Source: Salinisphaera sp. T31B1 (GTDB lineage: Bacteria; Pseudomonadota; Gammaproteobacteria; Nevskiales; Salinisphaeraceae). Taken from it: a stretch of DNA of 64,000 bases. Below, one piece after another: positions 1-8,579 of the stretch. Numbering within the stretch: the first letter of the stretch is position 1; every line of letters starts with the position of its first letter. The DNA is taken from the NCBI RefSeq assembly GCF_040361275.1, contig NZ_APNH01000002.1:62001-126000 (forward strand). The letters are read 5' to 3'. Made by a program: the position numbers and the translations under genes. The notes under the pieces were generated by a model, which made no database searches, was not told the origin of the DNA, and saw nothing but the letters and a program-made list of their open reading frames with translations.

Positions 1-258
1 GGATTCGCCGGCACCGACCGTGCCCTGGGCGGTGCATTCGGGGTGCTCCGCGGCGTTGCCGTGCTCGTGGTGCTGGTGCTGCTGGCCGGCGTGACCCCGG
101 TGCCGCGCGACGACTGGTGGCAGCAATCGATCTTCATCGGACATCTGGAAGCCGGCGCGCTGTGGGCGCGCGATTTCCTGCCCCCGGATCTGGCCGCCGC
201 GGTGACCTATCCCGATGCGCCCAGCGCGGCGCCGGCCTCTCGAACACCCTCGACTTGA
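1..258 (+). CDS. cvpA: CvpA family membrane protein, C-terminal part
   Basis: The reading frame is open from the first base, so the gene starts upstream of the window. The visible 85 residues begin with a DRALGG-type motif and a hydrophobic helix (residues about 18-34), then a short polar tail. The family motif (F/L-DR-x-LG-x-x-FG-x-x-RG) is clear. CvpA is an inner-membrane protein of unclear mechanism, first linked to colicin V production and normally cotranscribed with purF. purF follows 13 bases after the stop, which supports the call. The tail is short and rich in Ala, Pro and Ser. Confidence 0.85.
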   Translation, partial: GFAGTDRALGGAFGVLRGVAVLVVLVLLAGVTPVPRDDWWQQSIFIGHLEAGALWARDFLPPDLAAAVTYPDAPSAAPASRTPST

Positions 259-271
259 ACTGGTCCTACTT

Positions 272-1783
272 ATGTGCGGCATCGTTGGCATCGTCTCTCA
301 CACCCCGGTCAATCAGGAACTCTATGATGCGCTGACCGTTCTCCAGCACCGGGGGCAGGATGCCGCGGGCATCGTGACCACGGCCGGTGGCCGGCTGTTC
401 CTGCGTAAGGACAACGGCCTGGTGCGAGACGTCTTCCGAACCGACCATATGCTGCGGTTGCAGGGCAACGCCGGTGTCGGTCATGTGCGTTATCCGACGG
501 CCGGCGTGGAGACCAGCGCCGAGGCGCAGCCGTTCTATGTCAACACGCCCTACGGCATCTGTCTGTCTCATAACGGCAACCTCACCAACGCCGAGCAGCT
601 CGGAGAAGAGCTGTTCCGCTCGGATCGTCGTCATCTGAATACCGATTCGGATTCGGAGATCCTGCTCAACGTCTTCGCCCACGAGCTGATGCGCGGAGAG
701 CGGCTCGAACTGTGTCCGGACGATATCTTCGAAGCCGTCGGCGCCGTGCATCGGCGCTGTAGCGGCGGATACGCCGCGACGGCGTTGATCACCGGTTACG
801 GACTGATTGGCTTTCGCGATCCGCACGGTATCCGGCCGGTGGTCTACGGCAAGCGCGAAACCGAAGCCGGCACCGATTACATGATCGCTTCCGAGTCGGT
901 CGCACTCGACGCGCTCGGCTACGAGCTCATCGATGACATCAACCCGGGCGAATGCGTGGTGATCACGCTCGACGGCCAGTTGCATGTCCGCCAGTGTGCC
1001 GATCATCCGGTCTATTCGCCGTGCATTTTCGAGTATGTCTATCTTTCGCGTCCGGACTCGGTGATCGACGACGTCTATGTCTATAAGGCCCGGCTGCGTA
1101 TGGGCACCTATCTGGCCGAGAAGATAAAACGGGAATGGCCGGATCACGATATCGATGTGGTGATTCCTATCCCCTCGACCAGTCGCACCGCCGCGGTCGA
1201 GCTCGCCAGCCAGCTCGAGGTCAAGTATCGCGAGGGGTTCATCAAGAACCGTTATATCGGTCGGACCTTCATCATGCCGGGCCAGCAGCAGCGTGCGAAG
1301 TCGGTGCGCCAGAAGCTTAATCCGATCGATCTGGAATTCGCCGACAAGAACGTGCTTCTGGTCGACGACTCGATCGTGCGGGGGACGACCTCGCGTCAGA
1401 TCATCGAGATGGCCCGCGAGGCGGGCGCGGCGAAGGTGTATTTCGCCTCGGCGGCGCCGCCGGTACGCTACCCCAACGTGTATGGCATCGACATGCCCAG
1501 CGCTCACGAGCTGGTAGCCCACGGCCACACCGAAGACGAGATCGCAGAAATCATCGGCGCCGATCGGCTGATCTATCAGGACATGGCCGATCTGGAGCGA
1601 GCGGTCAGCGACGGCAACCCCGAGCTGACTCGTTTCGAGGACTCGGTGTTTTCGGGCGACTATGTCACCGCCGACATCAGTGCGGCCTATCTCGAGCAGC
1701 TCGAGCTGTTCAGGGCGGACGCGGCGCGCGAAGATCGTCGAAACAAGGATAACGCCGTGCTCGAACTGCACAACGACGGGTAG
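272..1783 (+). CDS. purF: Amidophosphoribosyltransferase (purine biosynthesis, first committed step)
   Basis: This 503-residue protein transfers the amide of glutamine to PRPP to make phosphoribosylamine in the cytoplasm. The start at 272 gives MCGIVG, so Cys2 becomes the N-terminal nucleophile of the glutaminase domain after Met removal. An upstream in-frame ATG at 215 would bury this Cys and lies inside cvpA, so I reject it. The glutaminase domain covers about residues 2-235. The phosphoribosyltransferase domain carries the PRPP loop [12 protein letters not shown] near residues 362-373. Length matches the usual ~505 residues of the gammaproteobacterial enzyme. It probably shares a transcript with cvpA. 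No strong ribosome site is visible. Confidence 0.97.
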   Translation: MCGIVGIVSHTPVNQELYDALTVLQHRGQDAAGIVTTAGGRLFLRKDNGLVRDVFRTDHMLRLQGNAGVGHVRYPTAGVETSAEAQPFYVNTPYGICLSHNGNLTNAEQLGEELFRSDRRHLNTDSDSEILLNVFAHELMRGERLELCPDDIFEAVGAVHRRCSGGYAATALITGYGLIGFRDPHGIRPVVYGKRETEAGTDYMIASESVALDALGYELIDDINPGECVVITLDGQLHVRQCADHPVYSPCIFEYVYLSRPDSVIDDVYVYKARLRMGTYLAEKIKREWPDHDIDVVIPIPSTSRTAAVELASQLEVKYREGFIKNRYIGRTFIMPGQQQRAKSVRQKLNPIDLEFADKNVLLVDDSIVRGTTSRQIIEMAREAGAAKVYFASAAPPVRYPNVYGIDMPSAHELVAHGHTEDEIAEIIGADRLIYQDMADLERAVSDGNPELTRFEDSVFSGDYVTADISAAYLEQLELFRADAAREDRRNKDNAVLELHNDG

Positions 1784-1798
1784 CGCGCTCAGGCATGG

Positions 1799-1822
1799 CC
1801 GGGTCGGCCTGCGTCGGCCCGG
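1799..1822 (+). terminator. Hairpin after purF, no T-run
   Basis: A 9-bp stem (1799-1807 with 1814-1822, including two G-U pairs) and a 6-base loop lie 15 bases after the purF stop. No T-run follows. It could be an mRNA-end stabilising hairpin or a weak terminator. Confidence 0.3.
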
Positions 1823-1850
1823 TTGCCTGTGGCAGCCGGGCGTTTCATAC

Positions 1851-1903
1851 TGCGCGGGCGCCGATTTGAAACAGCTTGCGGGCGCCCTATAAGTACGGCT
1901 AAA
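1851..1903 (+). promoter_or_regulatory. Probable SAM-II riboswitch aptamer controlling metZ
   Basis: A perfect 7-bp P1 stem is formed by GGGCGCC (1856-1862) and GGCGCCC (1881-1887). Directly after the 5' strand comes GATTTG (1863-1868), then GCTTGC (1874-1879). After the 3' strand comes a tail with TAAGT (1890-1894) and GCTAAA (1898-1903). These elements occur in the order and spacing I recall for SAM-II aptamers of alphaproteobacterial metA/metX/metZ leaders. AGC (1873-1875) can pair with GCT (1898-1900) as part of the pseudoknot. The next gene is metZ, a classic target. The match is by eye; a covariance search against Rfam RF00521 would settle it. Confidence 0.82.
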
Positions 1904-1918
1904 CGGTCAAGGGACAGC

Positions 1919-1952
1919 AAGCCTGCTCGCGTGATTACGCAGCGGGCTTTTT
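1919..1952 (+). terminator. Intrinsic terminator in the metZ leader
   Basis: A 9-bp stem (1919-1927 with 1941-1949, one G-U pair) is followed by a run of five T (1948-1952). It lies between the SAM-II-like aptamer and the metZ start. GCGGGC in the aptamer (1878-1883) can pair with GCCTGC in the left arm (1921-1926), which would act as an antiterminator. This suggests transcriptional switching, with SAM binding favouring termination. The pairing logic is inference. Confidence 0.75.
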
Positions 1953-2030
1953 CGTGTCCGGTTGTGGCCCGAGCCGCCACGCGGTGCAGGGCGATCATCG
2001 ACAGCCCGCGCCTGGCCACTGGAGACAGCA

Positions 2031-3218
2031 ATGAACGACGATTTCGACCCGGAGTGGGGTACCGCCACGCGCGGCGTGCGCGCCGCCAATCTGCGCAGCG
2101 TCGAAGGCGAACACAGCAGCGCCATCCATATGACCTCGAGCTTCGTGTTCGACTCCGCCGAAGCCTGCGCCGCGCGTTTCGGCGGCGAGTCGCCGGGCAA
2201 TATCTATTCGCGTTTCACCAACCCCACGGTGGATGCGTTCTCACGACGACTCGCCGCGATGGAAGGCGGGCAGTCGTGTGTCGCGACCGCCTCGGGCATG
2301 TCCGCGATTCTGGCGACCTGTCTGGCCACGCTCGAGTCGGGCGACCATATCGTCGCCGCACATACGCTGTTCGGCTCTACGATCGGGTTGTTCAACAACT
2401 ATCTCGGCAAGCTCGGCATCAGCACGAGCTATGTCTCGCCCGAAGATCTCGAGGGCTGGAAAGCCGCGATCACGCCAGCCACGCGCATGCTGTTCGTGGA
2501 GACGCCCTCGAATCCGTTGACCGAGGTCGTCGATCTGGCGGCGCTGGCCGACCTGGCCAACGCCAATGACGCGTTGCTGGTGGTCGACAACTGTTTCTGT
2601 ACGCCCGCGCTGCAACGTCCGCTGGACTTCGGCGCCCATGTGGTGACCCATTCGGCGACCAAGTTCCTGGATGGGCAGGGAAGAGCGCTCGGCGGGGCCG
2701 TGGTCGGCGATGAAGATATCGTGGGTGATCGGGTGTTCCGCTTTTTGCGAACCTGCGGCCCGACCATGAGCCCGTTCAACGCCTGGATCTTCTACAAGGC
2801 GCTCGAGACGCTGGAAGTGCGCATGCGCGCGCACTGCATCTCGGCCCAGCGGGTCGCCGAATGGCTGAGCGAGCAGCCGGGTGTGGAACATGTCTACTAT
2901 CCCGGCCTGGCCTCACACGCACAGCACGATCTCGCGCGCCGTCAGCAGCCCGGCGGATTCGGCGGCATTCTGTCGCTCCGGTTGTCCGGCGGCCGGGCCG
3001 CGGCGTTCAAGTTGATCAACGCCACGCGCATGCTCTCGATCACCGCCAATTTGGGCGATACCCGGACCACCATCGTGCACCCGGCCAGCACGACCCATGC
3101 ACGCATCTCCGAGGCCGATCGGGCGCGCGCCGGCATCACCGAGGGGGTGGTTCGGGTATCGGTGGGGCTGGAAAACGTCGACGATATCATCGCCGATCTG
3201 GCGCGCGGGCTCGAATAA
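2031..3218 (+). CDS. metZ: O-succinylhomoserine sulfhydrylase
   Basis: This 395-residue PLP enzyme of the Cys/Met metabolism family makes homocysteine directly from O-succinylhomoserine (or O-acetylhomoserine) and sulfide, in methionine synthesis. The PLP lysine is in SATKFLDG at about Lys211. [13 protein letters not shown]-like segment (residues about 84-95) shapes the cofactor pocket. The start at 2031 follows GGAG with suitable spacing; an in-frame extension to 1962 lacks a ribosome site and would run into the leader. The cvpA-purF-metZ order is known from Pseudomonas. Expression is probably controlled by the SAM-II-like riboswitch and terminator upstream. Its stop overlaps the start of the DUF455 gene by one base. 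MetB/MetC-type specificity cannot be excluded by eye. Confidence 0.93.
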   Translation: MNDDFDPEWGTATRGVRAANLRSVEGEHSSAIHMTSSFVFDSAEACAARFGGESPGNIYSRFTNPTVDAFSRRLAAMEGGQSCVATASGMSAILATCLATLESGDHIVAAHTLFGSTIGLFNNYLGKLGISTSYVSPEDLEGWKAAITPATRMLFVETPSNPLTEVVDLAALADLANANDALLVVDNCFCTPALQRPLDFGAHVVTHSATKFLDGQGRALGGAVVGDEDIVGDRVFRFLRTCGPTMSPFNAWIFYKALETLEVRMRAHCISAQRVAEWLSEQPGVEHVYYPGLASHAQHDLARRQQPGGFGGILSLRLSGGRAAAFKLINATRMLSITANLGDTRTTIVHPASTTHARISEADRARAGITEGVVRVSVGLENVDDIIADLARGLE

Positions 3219-4009
3219 TGACGCCGTCGGACGTGTATGCCGCGCTCATGGAAGCTGATCCGGCACGGAAATGCGCGTTGGCACGTGCGCTGCACGTCGC
3301 CGACAGCGCCCAACTGGCCACCGCCGACGGTACACCCGAGGCCGTGCCGGTGCCGGGACGGCCCGCACGCCCGGCGCTTGTACATCCGGCGCGGCTGGCC
3401 AAGCGAGGCCTGGGCCGGCCCGAAGGCAGGGCAGCGCTTATCCATGCCGTTGCCCATATCGAATTCAACGCCATCAACCTCGGTCTGGACGCCGCCTATC
3501 GGTTCCGCGGCATGCCGGCGGCGTTCTATGCCGACTGGCTACGGGTCGCAGCCGACGAATCCCGGCATTTCGAACTGCTCAATGCACGCCTGGCCGATCA
3601 TGGTCTGGCCTACGGCGACTTCGATGCTCACAACGGCCTGTGGGAGATGGCAGTCAAGACCGCGCACGACGTAATGATTCGCATGGCGCTGGTGCCCCGC
3701 GTGCTGGAGGCGCGCGGGCTGGATGTCACCCCCGGCATGATCGAGCGGCTGCGCCAGGCCGGCGATCGGGAAACGGTCGCGGTGTTCGAGATCATCCTGG
3801 AAGAAGAGGTGCCGCACGTGGAGATCGGTACACGCTGGTTCCGCTATTGTGCCGAACCACGTGGGCTGGACCCGGATGCGACCTTTACGTCATTACTGGA
3901 CGAATACATGAACGGCGGGCCGCCCGGGCCCTACAATTTTCCCGCGCGCCGGCAAGCCAAGTTCTCGGAGACCGAACTCGATTGGCTGGTTGAGCGCGCG
4001 CGACGCTGA
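3218..4009 (+). CDS. DUF455 ferritin-like protein
   Basis: This 263-residue cytoplasmic protein belongs to the DUF455 family, which has a ferritin-like four-helix fold. Possible metal ligands appear as E-x-x-H style clusters: HIEFNAI (about residue 80), ADESRHF (about 111) and EEEVPHVEIG (about 195-204). It ends in the family-typical GPYNFPARR stretch. The ATG shares its first base with the metZ stop (TAATG), so translation is probably coupled. It may therefore answer to the same SAM-responsive leader. The biochemical role of the family is not established; a di-metal oxidase or hydroxylase is a guess. Two other ATGs within the N-terminus are possible, but the overlap favours 3218. Confidence 0.85.
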   Translation: MTPSDVYAALMEADPARKCALARALHVADSAQLATADGTPEAVPVPGRPARPALVHPARLAKRGLGRPEGRAALIHAVAHIEFNAINLGLDAAYRFRGMPAAFYADWLRVAADESRHFELLNARLADHGLAYGDFDAHNGLWEMAVKTAHDVMIRMALVPRVLEARGLDVTPGMIERLRQAGDRETVAVFEIILEEEVPHVEIGTRWFRYCAEPRGLDPDATFTSLLDEYMNGGPPGPYNFPARRQAKFSETELDWLVERARR

Positions 4010-4087
4010 GGCGCCCGGCCGCCGGGGACCATTCATCCGCACAAGACATCGTCAGCGCCCGGTCAAGTCGCCCGACGAGGCGGGCAT

Positions 4088-4828
4088 TCAGGAGCCGCCG
4101 CCGGCTTCGATGAGCGAATCGCGGTGAATGCCCCGATCATCGATACGAAGCACTTCGGCCTGATCCGGCCGCCAATCCGCCAAGACAATTCGCTCGCCGG
4201 TGCACGTCGGCAGCGCCACCTCGTGGGTCGCCGGCCGGTGGGTATGGCCGTGAATGAGCCGGCGCACGCCGTAGGCTTGCATGGCCTGGCGTACGGCGTC
4301 GTAGTTCACGTCCATGAGTTGACTGGCCTTGATTTGCTTGCCGGCCTGGCTCCGACGCCGCGCGCGTCGGGCAATGCGTCGTCGCAGCCAGAGCGGTAGC
4401 CTCATCATCCGGGCGCGCCAGCGTGGATTGGTGTATCGGGCCCGAAAGGCCTGGTGTGCTGTGTCGTCTGTGCAGAAGATGTCGCCATGAGACAGCAGGG
4501 TCGGCTCGCCGGCCAGATCGACGACGCAGGGATCGTCCAGGATGCGCAGTCGGCTGGCCGAGACGAAGGCCTCGCCCACCGCGAAATCGCGGTTGCCCCG
4601 CATGAAATACAGTGCGACCCCGTGGCTGGCCAGCTCGGCGAAGGCGTCGAGCACCGCGGCATGCGGGGCGATGGAACCGTCGTCGCCGACCCAGACGTCG
4701 AACAGATCGCCCAATACATAGACCGCCTCGGCATGGCGCGCCCGACCCGCCAGATAGCCTATCAGGCGCGCCGCATTTGGGTCTTTGCCGTCGCGCAGAT
4801 GCACGTCGGCAAGCAGATGAACCGCCAC
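4088..4828 (-). CDS. lpxH: UDP-2,3-diacylglucosamine diphosphatase
   Basis: LpxH hydrolyses UDP-2,3-diacylglucosamine to lipid X, the fourth step of lipid A synthesis, at the inner face of the cytoplasmic membrane. The 246-residue protein has the calcineurin-like metal motifs in order: ADVHL (residue 7), GDLFDVWVGDD (about 40), GNRD (about 78), SHGD (about 113) and GHTHRP (about 194). The start is GTG at 4828. It lies 21 bases downstream of the cyclophilin gene on the same strand; the ppi-lpxH pairing is conserved in gammaproteobacteria. Its presence indicates an LPS-bearing outer membrane. Confidence 0.95.
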   Translation of the reverse strand: MAVHLLADVHLRDGKDPNAARLIGYLAGRARHAEAVYVLGDLFDVWVGDDGSIAPHAAVLDAFAELASHGVALYFMRGNRDFAVGEAFVSASRLRILDDPCVVDLAGEPTLLSHGDIFCTDDTAHQAFRARYTNPRWRARMMRLPLWLRRRIARRARRRSQAGKQIKASQLMDVNYDAVRQAMQAYGVRRLIHGHTHRPATHEVALPTCTGERIVLADWRPDQAEVLRIDDRGIHRDSLIEAGGGS

Positions 4829-4849
4829 GAGGCCGGCCTGCGATACGGG

Positions 4850-5464
4850 CTATTCGGAGACGACTTCCGCCGACTCGATGACCACCATCTCCTGGGGGGC
4901 GTCCTGACGGAACGGCCCGGCGGAGCCGGTCTGCACATCGGCGATACGATCGACGACGTCCATGCCGTCGGTCACCTTGCCGAACACCGCATAACCCGGG
5001 CGGCCACGGCCGGCGTTGAGCGGCGCATTGTCGGACAGGTTGATGAAGAACTGCGACGTTGCGGAATCCGGATCGTTGGTGCGTGCCATCGACAGCGTGC
5101 CCCGATCGTTGTCGACGCCGTTGTCGGACTCATTGCTGATCGGATCGCGCGTGGACTTTTGCCGATAGTTTTCGTCGAAGCCACCGCCCTGGATCACGAA
5201 GCCGGGAATCACGCGATGGAAGATGGTGCCGGCATAGAAACCATCCTTGACGTACTGGATGAAGTTGGCGGCCGTCTTGGGCGCGTCGTCCTCGAATACC
5301 TCGATCCTGATATCGCCGAGATTGGTATGCATGACAACCATGGGGTCTTCCTTACTGGTCGGGGTGCCGGCATCGCCGGTCGCGGAATGGGCCGCCGCGG
5401 CGGCGAAAACGGTCAGGCCGGCTGCGAGCAGACGGGCGACAGGGATTAGGGAACGAAATTTCAT
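4850..5464 (-). CDS. Periplasmic cyclophilin-type peptidyl-prolyl isomerase
   Basis: This 204-residue protein has an N-terminal signal peptide (hydrophobic stretch about residues 8-25, cleavage near AHSA) followed by a complete cyclophilin domain. Motifs seen are FHRVIPGFVIQGG, SATSQFFINL and YAVFGKVTDGMDVVD. It should catalyse proline cis-trans isomerisation during folding of exported proteins, like PpiA of Escherichia coli. The ATG at 5464 overlaps the dusA stop by one base (TGATG), so it is probably translationally coupled to dusA. The in-frame extension upstream to 6181 is out of phase with dusA and has no family match. The gene could equally be named ppiA or ppiB, so I leave the symbol empty. 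Confidence 0.92.
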   Translation of the reverse strand: MKFRSLIPVARLLAAGLTVFAAAAAHSATGDAGTPTSKEDPMVVMHTNLGDIRIEVFEDDAPKTAANFIQYVKDGFYAGTIFHRVIPGFVIQGGGFDENYRQKSTRDPISNESDNGVDNDRGTLSMARTNDPDSATSQFFINLSDNAPLNAGRGRPGYAVFGKVTDGMDVVDRIADVQTGSAGPFRQDAPQEMVVIESAEVVSE

Positions 5465-6483
5465 CAGGCGACGGCCTCCGAGGCGGCATGAAAGGGCTCG
5501 ACTTCGGCCAGTGCAGCGTCGAGCACGCGAAGATCGGCGTCGCGACGATGACCCTGCTCGGAGAGCACGCGCCGCCAGCCACGACCGCCAGGCTGGCCAT
5601 GATACAGGCCGAGCATGTGGCGGGTGACGTCCTTGAGCGCGCCGCCGGCGGCCAGATGATCGGCGATATACCCCCGCATGGCAGCGACGACGCCGGCCCG
5701 GCACGGTGGCGCAGCGGCGACGCCGAACAACCGACGGTCGACCTGGGCCATGAGGAAGGGGTTGCGATAGGCTTCGCGACCGATCATGACACCGTCGACA
5801 TGGCCCAGCTGGGTGTCGACGGTATTCAGGTCGACGATGCCGCCGTTGATGCTCATCGGCAGCGCTGGGAAACACCGGGCCAGGGCATGGACCCGTTCGT
5901 AATCCAGCGGTGGCACATCCCGGTTCTCCTTCGGGCTCAGACCCGTCAACCATGCCTTGCGGGCATGAACGATCAAGCGATCGGCGCCGGCCTCGGCGAC
6001 CCGGGCGGTGAATTCGTGCAGGAACGCGAAGCTGTCCTGGTGATCGATGCCGATACGTGTCTTGACCGTGACCGGGATCGATACCACGGCGCGCATCCCG
6101 GCTACACAGTCGGCCACCCGCGCGGGCTCGGCCATCAGACAGGCGCCGAACGCGCCGTTTTGTACACGGTCCGAAGGGCAACCGACGTTGATATTCACCT
6201 CATCGAAACCGGCGTCCTCGGCCAGTCGTGCGCAATGAGCCATCGCGGCAGGCTCGCTGCCGCCCAACTGCAATGCGACCGGGTGTTCGTCGGCATGGTG
6301 CGCCAGAAAGCGCCCGGTATCGCCATGGATGAGCGCGCCGGTGGTCACCATCTCGGTATACAGCAGCGCACGCCGAGTGATCTGGCGCATGAAATAGCGC
6401 TGTGCCGGGGTCGTCCAGGCCATCATCGGCGCAATCGACAGTCGCGCGCCGGGTGTGACGCGCTGCGTGTGCGAATCATTCAT
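5464..6483 (-). CDS. dusA: tRNA-dihydrouridine(20/20a) synthase
   Basis: This 339-residue FMN enzyme reduces uridine to dihydrouridine in the tRNA D-loop using NADPH. The TIM-barrel N-terminus carries APMMAWT at about residue 19 and the NINVGCPSDRVQNGAFGACLM segment, with the catalytic Cys in GACLM (about residue 115). IHARKAWLTGLSPKENR is the DusA-type active-site loop. Start 6483 is preferred over 6558, since the extra 25 residues match nothing and overlap the divergent pyrD leader. It heads the dusA-ppi-lpxH minus-strand group. Confidence 0.95.
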   Translation of the reverse strand: MNDSHTQRVTPGARLSIAPMMAWTTPAQRYFMRQITRRALLYTEMVTTGALIHGDTGRFLAHHADEHPVALQLGGSEPAAMAHCARLAEDAGFDEVNINVGCPSDRVQNGAFGACLMAEPARVADCVAGMRAVVSIPVTVKTRIGIDHQDSFAFLHEFTARVAEAGADRLIVHARKAWLTGLSPKENRDVPPLDYERVHALARCFPALPMSINGGIVDLNTVDTQLGHVDGVMIGREAYRNPFLMAQVDRRLFGVAAAPPCRAGVVAAMRGYIADHLAAGGALKDVTRHMLGLYHGQPGGRGWRRVLSEQGHRRDADLRVLDAALAEVEPFHAASEAVA

Positions 6484-6593
6484 CCGGGTATTATCGCAAA
6501 CTCTGGCGAGCCGGGCAGTGCCCGGCAGGCTCGCAACCGGCCCGGCACGGCGGCACAATGGCCGGCCCGATATCGCGCCAGGAAGTCAGCCTT

Positions 6594-7691
6594 ATGTATG
6601 CGTTCGCCCGAGCCGGTCTTTTTGCCCTGGAGCCCGAGCGTGCGCACCATCTCACGCTGAGCGCACTGGCCCGTCATGCCGACCTGGCTCGACGTGTCTA
6701 CGGCCGACGCGTGCCCTCGGCGCCGCTCGAATTGATGGGACTTCGCCTGGCCAATCCGATCGGGCTGGCAGCCGGGCTGGACAAGGACGGCGCCTGTATT
6801 GACGGCCTGGCCGCGATAGGCTTCGGCTTTCTCGAACTGGGTACGGTCACGCCGGTGGCCCAACCGGGCAACGACCGGCCGCGCCTGTTCCGGCTGGTTG
6901 ACCAGCGTGCGCTGATCAATCGGTTCGGGTTCAACAACGACGGCGTCGAGGCGCTCGTCGCACGGGTCCGCGCGGCGCGCTTCGATGGCGTGATCGGCAT
7001 CAATATCGGCAAGAATGCATCCACGCCGGCCGACCGTGCCGTCGATGACTATCTGGCCTGTCTGGAGGCGGTTTACGACATCGCGTCCTATGTGACCATC
7101 AACGTATCGTCGCCTAATACCCGCGGGCTGCGCGACATGCAGTCGCGCGAAAATCTCGACGCATTGCTGGGCAGTCTCGTTGCGCGCCGCGACGCGCTGG
7201 CCGAGGCACGCGGCCGGCGCCTGCCGCTGGCGGTCAAGATAGCGCCGGACATGAATGATGCGGCTCTGGACGGGGTGGCCGAACTGCTCGTTCGGCACCG
7301 GATGGATGCACTGGTCGCGACCAACACGACGACGGGGCGGGCCGATCTGCCGCTGCGCTGGCGGAACCAGGCCGGCGGGCTTAGCGGGGTGCCGGTGCGC
7401 GCACGGGCCACCGAGGTGATCGCCGCCATGCATGCGCGGCTCGGCGAGGCGGTGCCGATCATCGGTGTCGGCGGTATTCAGAGCGCCCAGGACGCCCTGG
7501 CCAAACTGGAAGCCGGCGCGAGCGCGTTACAGATCTATACCGGGCTGATCTATCGCGGGCCGGCGCTGATCCGGGAATGTGCCGCGGCCGCCGCGCAGTG
7601 GCAGGCGCGCCGACGCGTGGTCGCTCAGGCCGGCGTCGTCAGCCGCGATCGAGCACACGCGACAGCTGCCGGTCGAGGATCGATCCGATGA
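6594..7691 (+). CDS. pyrD: Dihydroorotate dehydrogenase (quinone), class 2
   Basis: PyrD oxidises dihydroorotate to orotate in pyrimidine synthesis and passes electrons to membrane quinones. The 365-residue protein shows the class 2 N-terminal membrane-associating helix (YAFARAGLFAL), the FMN barrel segments GLAAGLDKDG and FGFLELGTVTP, and NVSSPNTRGLR, which holds the catalytic serine. The C-terminal YTGLIYRGP motif is typical. ATG 6594 follows AGGA at 6580-6583 and replaces an upstream ATG at 6558 that lacks support. Its last 53 bases overlap the convergent hydrolase gene. The C-terminus is about 20 residues longer than usual and is low-complexity, which explains the overlap. Confidence 0.95.
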   Translation: MYAFARAGLFALEPERAHHLTLSALARHADLARRVYGRRVPSAPLELMGLRLANPIGLAAGLDKDGACIDGLAAIGFGFLELGTVTPVAQPGNDRPRLFRLVDQRALINRFGFNNDGVEALVARVRAARFDGVIGINIGKNASTPADRAVDDYLACLEAVYDIASYVTINVSSPNTRGLRDMQSRENLDALLGSLVARRDALAEARGRRLPLAVKIAPDMNDAALDGVAELLVRHRMDALVATNTTTGRADLPLRWRNQAGGLSGVPVRARATEVIAAMHARLGEAVPIIGVGGIQSAQDALAKLEAGASALQIYTGLIYRGPALIRECAAAAAQWQARRRVVAQAGVVSRDRAHATAAGRGSIR

Positions 7692-8172
7692 AGCCCAGAC
7701 TGTTGGCCAGCCGGTGACCGTCGTCGACGACATGCAGGCTGGCGGCGCGCGCACGTGCGAACGCCAGGCTTGAGCTCAAGGGTACGATGTCGTCGTGCCA
7801 GCCGTGGATCACTTCGGTGTCGGCAGGGCAACCGACCGGCTCACCCGGATACCCGTCCAGATAGAGCGCTGGGGCGAGCAGAAGCAGGGCTGACGGCGCG
7901 AGTCGTTCGCAGGCCATGGCGCTGACATAGCCGCCCATGCTGGAGCCGACCAGTACCAGCGGCAGGCCGGTGGGCGCGCGTTCGATCAGCCGTGCCACGC
8001 GGGCGCGGGGATCCATCAGGTCGCTGTAGTCCAGGCTGTCCACGGCGAATCCGCGGGCCCGCGCGACGTCGGCCATGTGACGAATCTTCGAACCCCAGGG
8101 GCCGCTTTCCTTTCCGTGTGCGAAGACCACGCGTGGACCGGGGGCGGATGAACCTACATAGGAATCGGACAT
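7639..8172 (-). CDS. Small alpha/beta hydrolase, YqiA-like esterase
   Basis: This 177-residue cytoplasmic protein has a compact alpha/beta-hydrolase fold without a cap domain. FAHGKESGPWGSK near the N-terminus forms the oxyanion region, and VLVGSSMGGYVS (about residues 74-85) contains the nucleophilic serine. Asp in HGWHDDIVP (about 125-127) and His in VVDDGHRL (about 152) complete the triad. It resembles YqiA/RsbQ-scale esterases of unknown physiological substrate. The C-terminal codons overlap the end of pyrD on the other strand. No signal peptide is visible. Specific substrate unknown. Confidence 0.82.
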   Translation of the reverse strand: MSDSYVGSSAPGPRVVFAHGKESGPWGSKIRHMADVARARGFAVDSLDYSDLMDPRARVARLIERAPTGLPLVLVGSSMGGYVSAMACERLAPSALLLLAPALYLDGYPGEPVGCPADTEVIHGWHDDIVPLSSSLAFARARAASLHVVDDGHRLANSLGFIGSILDRQLSRVLDRG

Positions 8173-8244
8173 GTAATGGACGCTGGTCGGAATGCGGGCG
8201 TACTATGCCATCCATTGCTGGCAGGATGCCGCTTTTGCGGCGGC

Positions 8245-8562
8245 GTGCCGATCCCCGGGCCGGAGCCGACGCTGAAGATTCTCGCATTCATTAACTGGAT
8301 ACTGCTGGGCATCGGCGCGCTCATGGCGCTGCTGTATGCCGTGGTGTGCCTGATGATGTGGCCGTATCCGGAGCTGGTCGAAAACGCAGGCGGCGGCTTC
8401 GGCCACGTGGTTCAGATCACCTGCCTGCTCGGTCTGTTTACTGCAACCGCCGCCCTGGCTACCTGGCTGCTGGAAAAACGTCACCGCCGATGGTGGTGGG
8501 GCCAGATTCTGCTGGCCGGCGTTTTCGTCACGGTTGCGGTATTCGCCTGGACGACGCGTTGA
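8245..8562 (+). CDS. Small hydrophobic membrane protein of unknown function
   Basis: About 105 residues with three hydrophobic segments: ILAFINWILLGIGALMALLYAVV, VVQITCLLGLFTATAALATWLL and QILLAGVFVTVAVFAW. The loop between the last two is basic and Trp-rich (EKRHRRWWW). The start is uncertain. An ATG at 8176 lies only 3 bases from the divergent hydrolase start, leaving no room for a leader. GTG 8245 is in frame. A CTG at 8272, 6 bases after GGAG (8262-8265), would give a neat LKILAFINW start. I do not recognise the family. It is followed at 17 bases by a larger membrane-anchored hydrolase on the same strand. Confidence 0.6.
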   Translation: MPIPGPEPTLKILAFINWILLGIGALMALLYAVVCLMMWPYPELVENAGGGFGHVVQITCLLGLFTATAALATWLLEKRHRRWWWGQILLAGVFVTVAVFAWTTR

Positions 8563-8579
8563 ACCGTCGCCACGCGCCG

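Noticed and set aside
266-1771. A 501-codon minus-strand frame opposite purF
   Set aside because: Mirror frame of a strongly conserved gene in GC-rich DNA, with no family match.
4454-5449. Long plus-strand frame opposite lpxH and the cyclophilin gene
   Set aside because: Shadow frame; both genes on the minus strand have clear active-site motifs.
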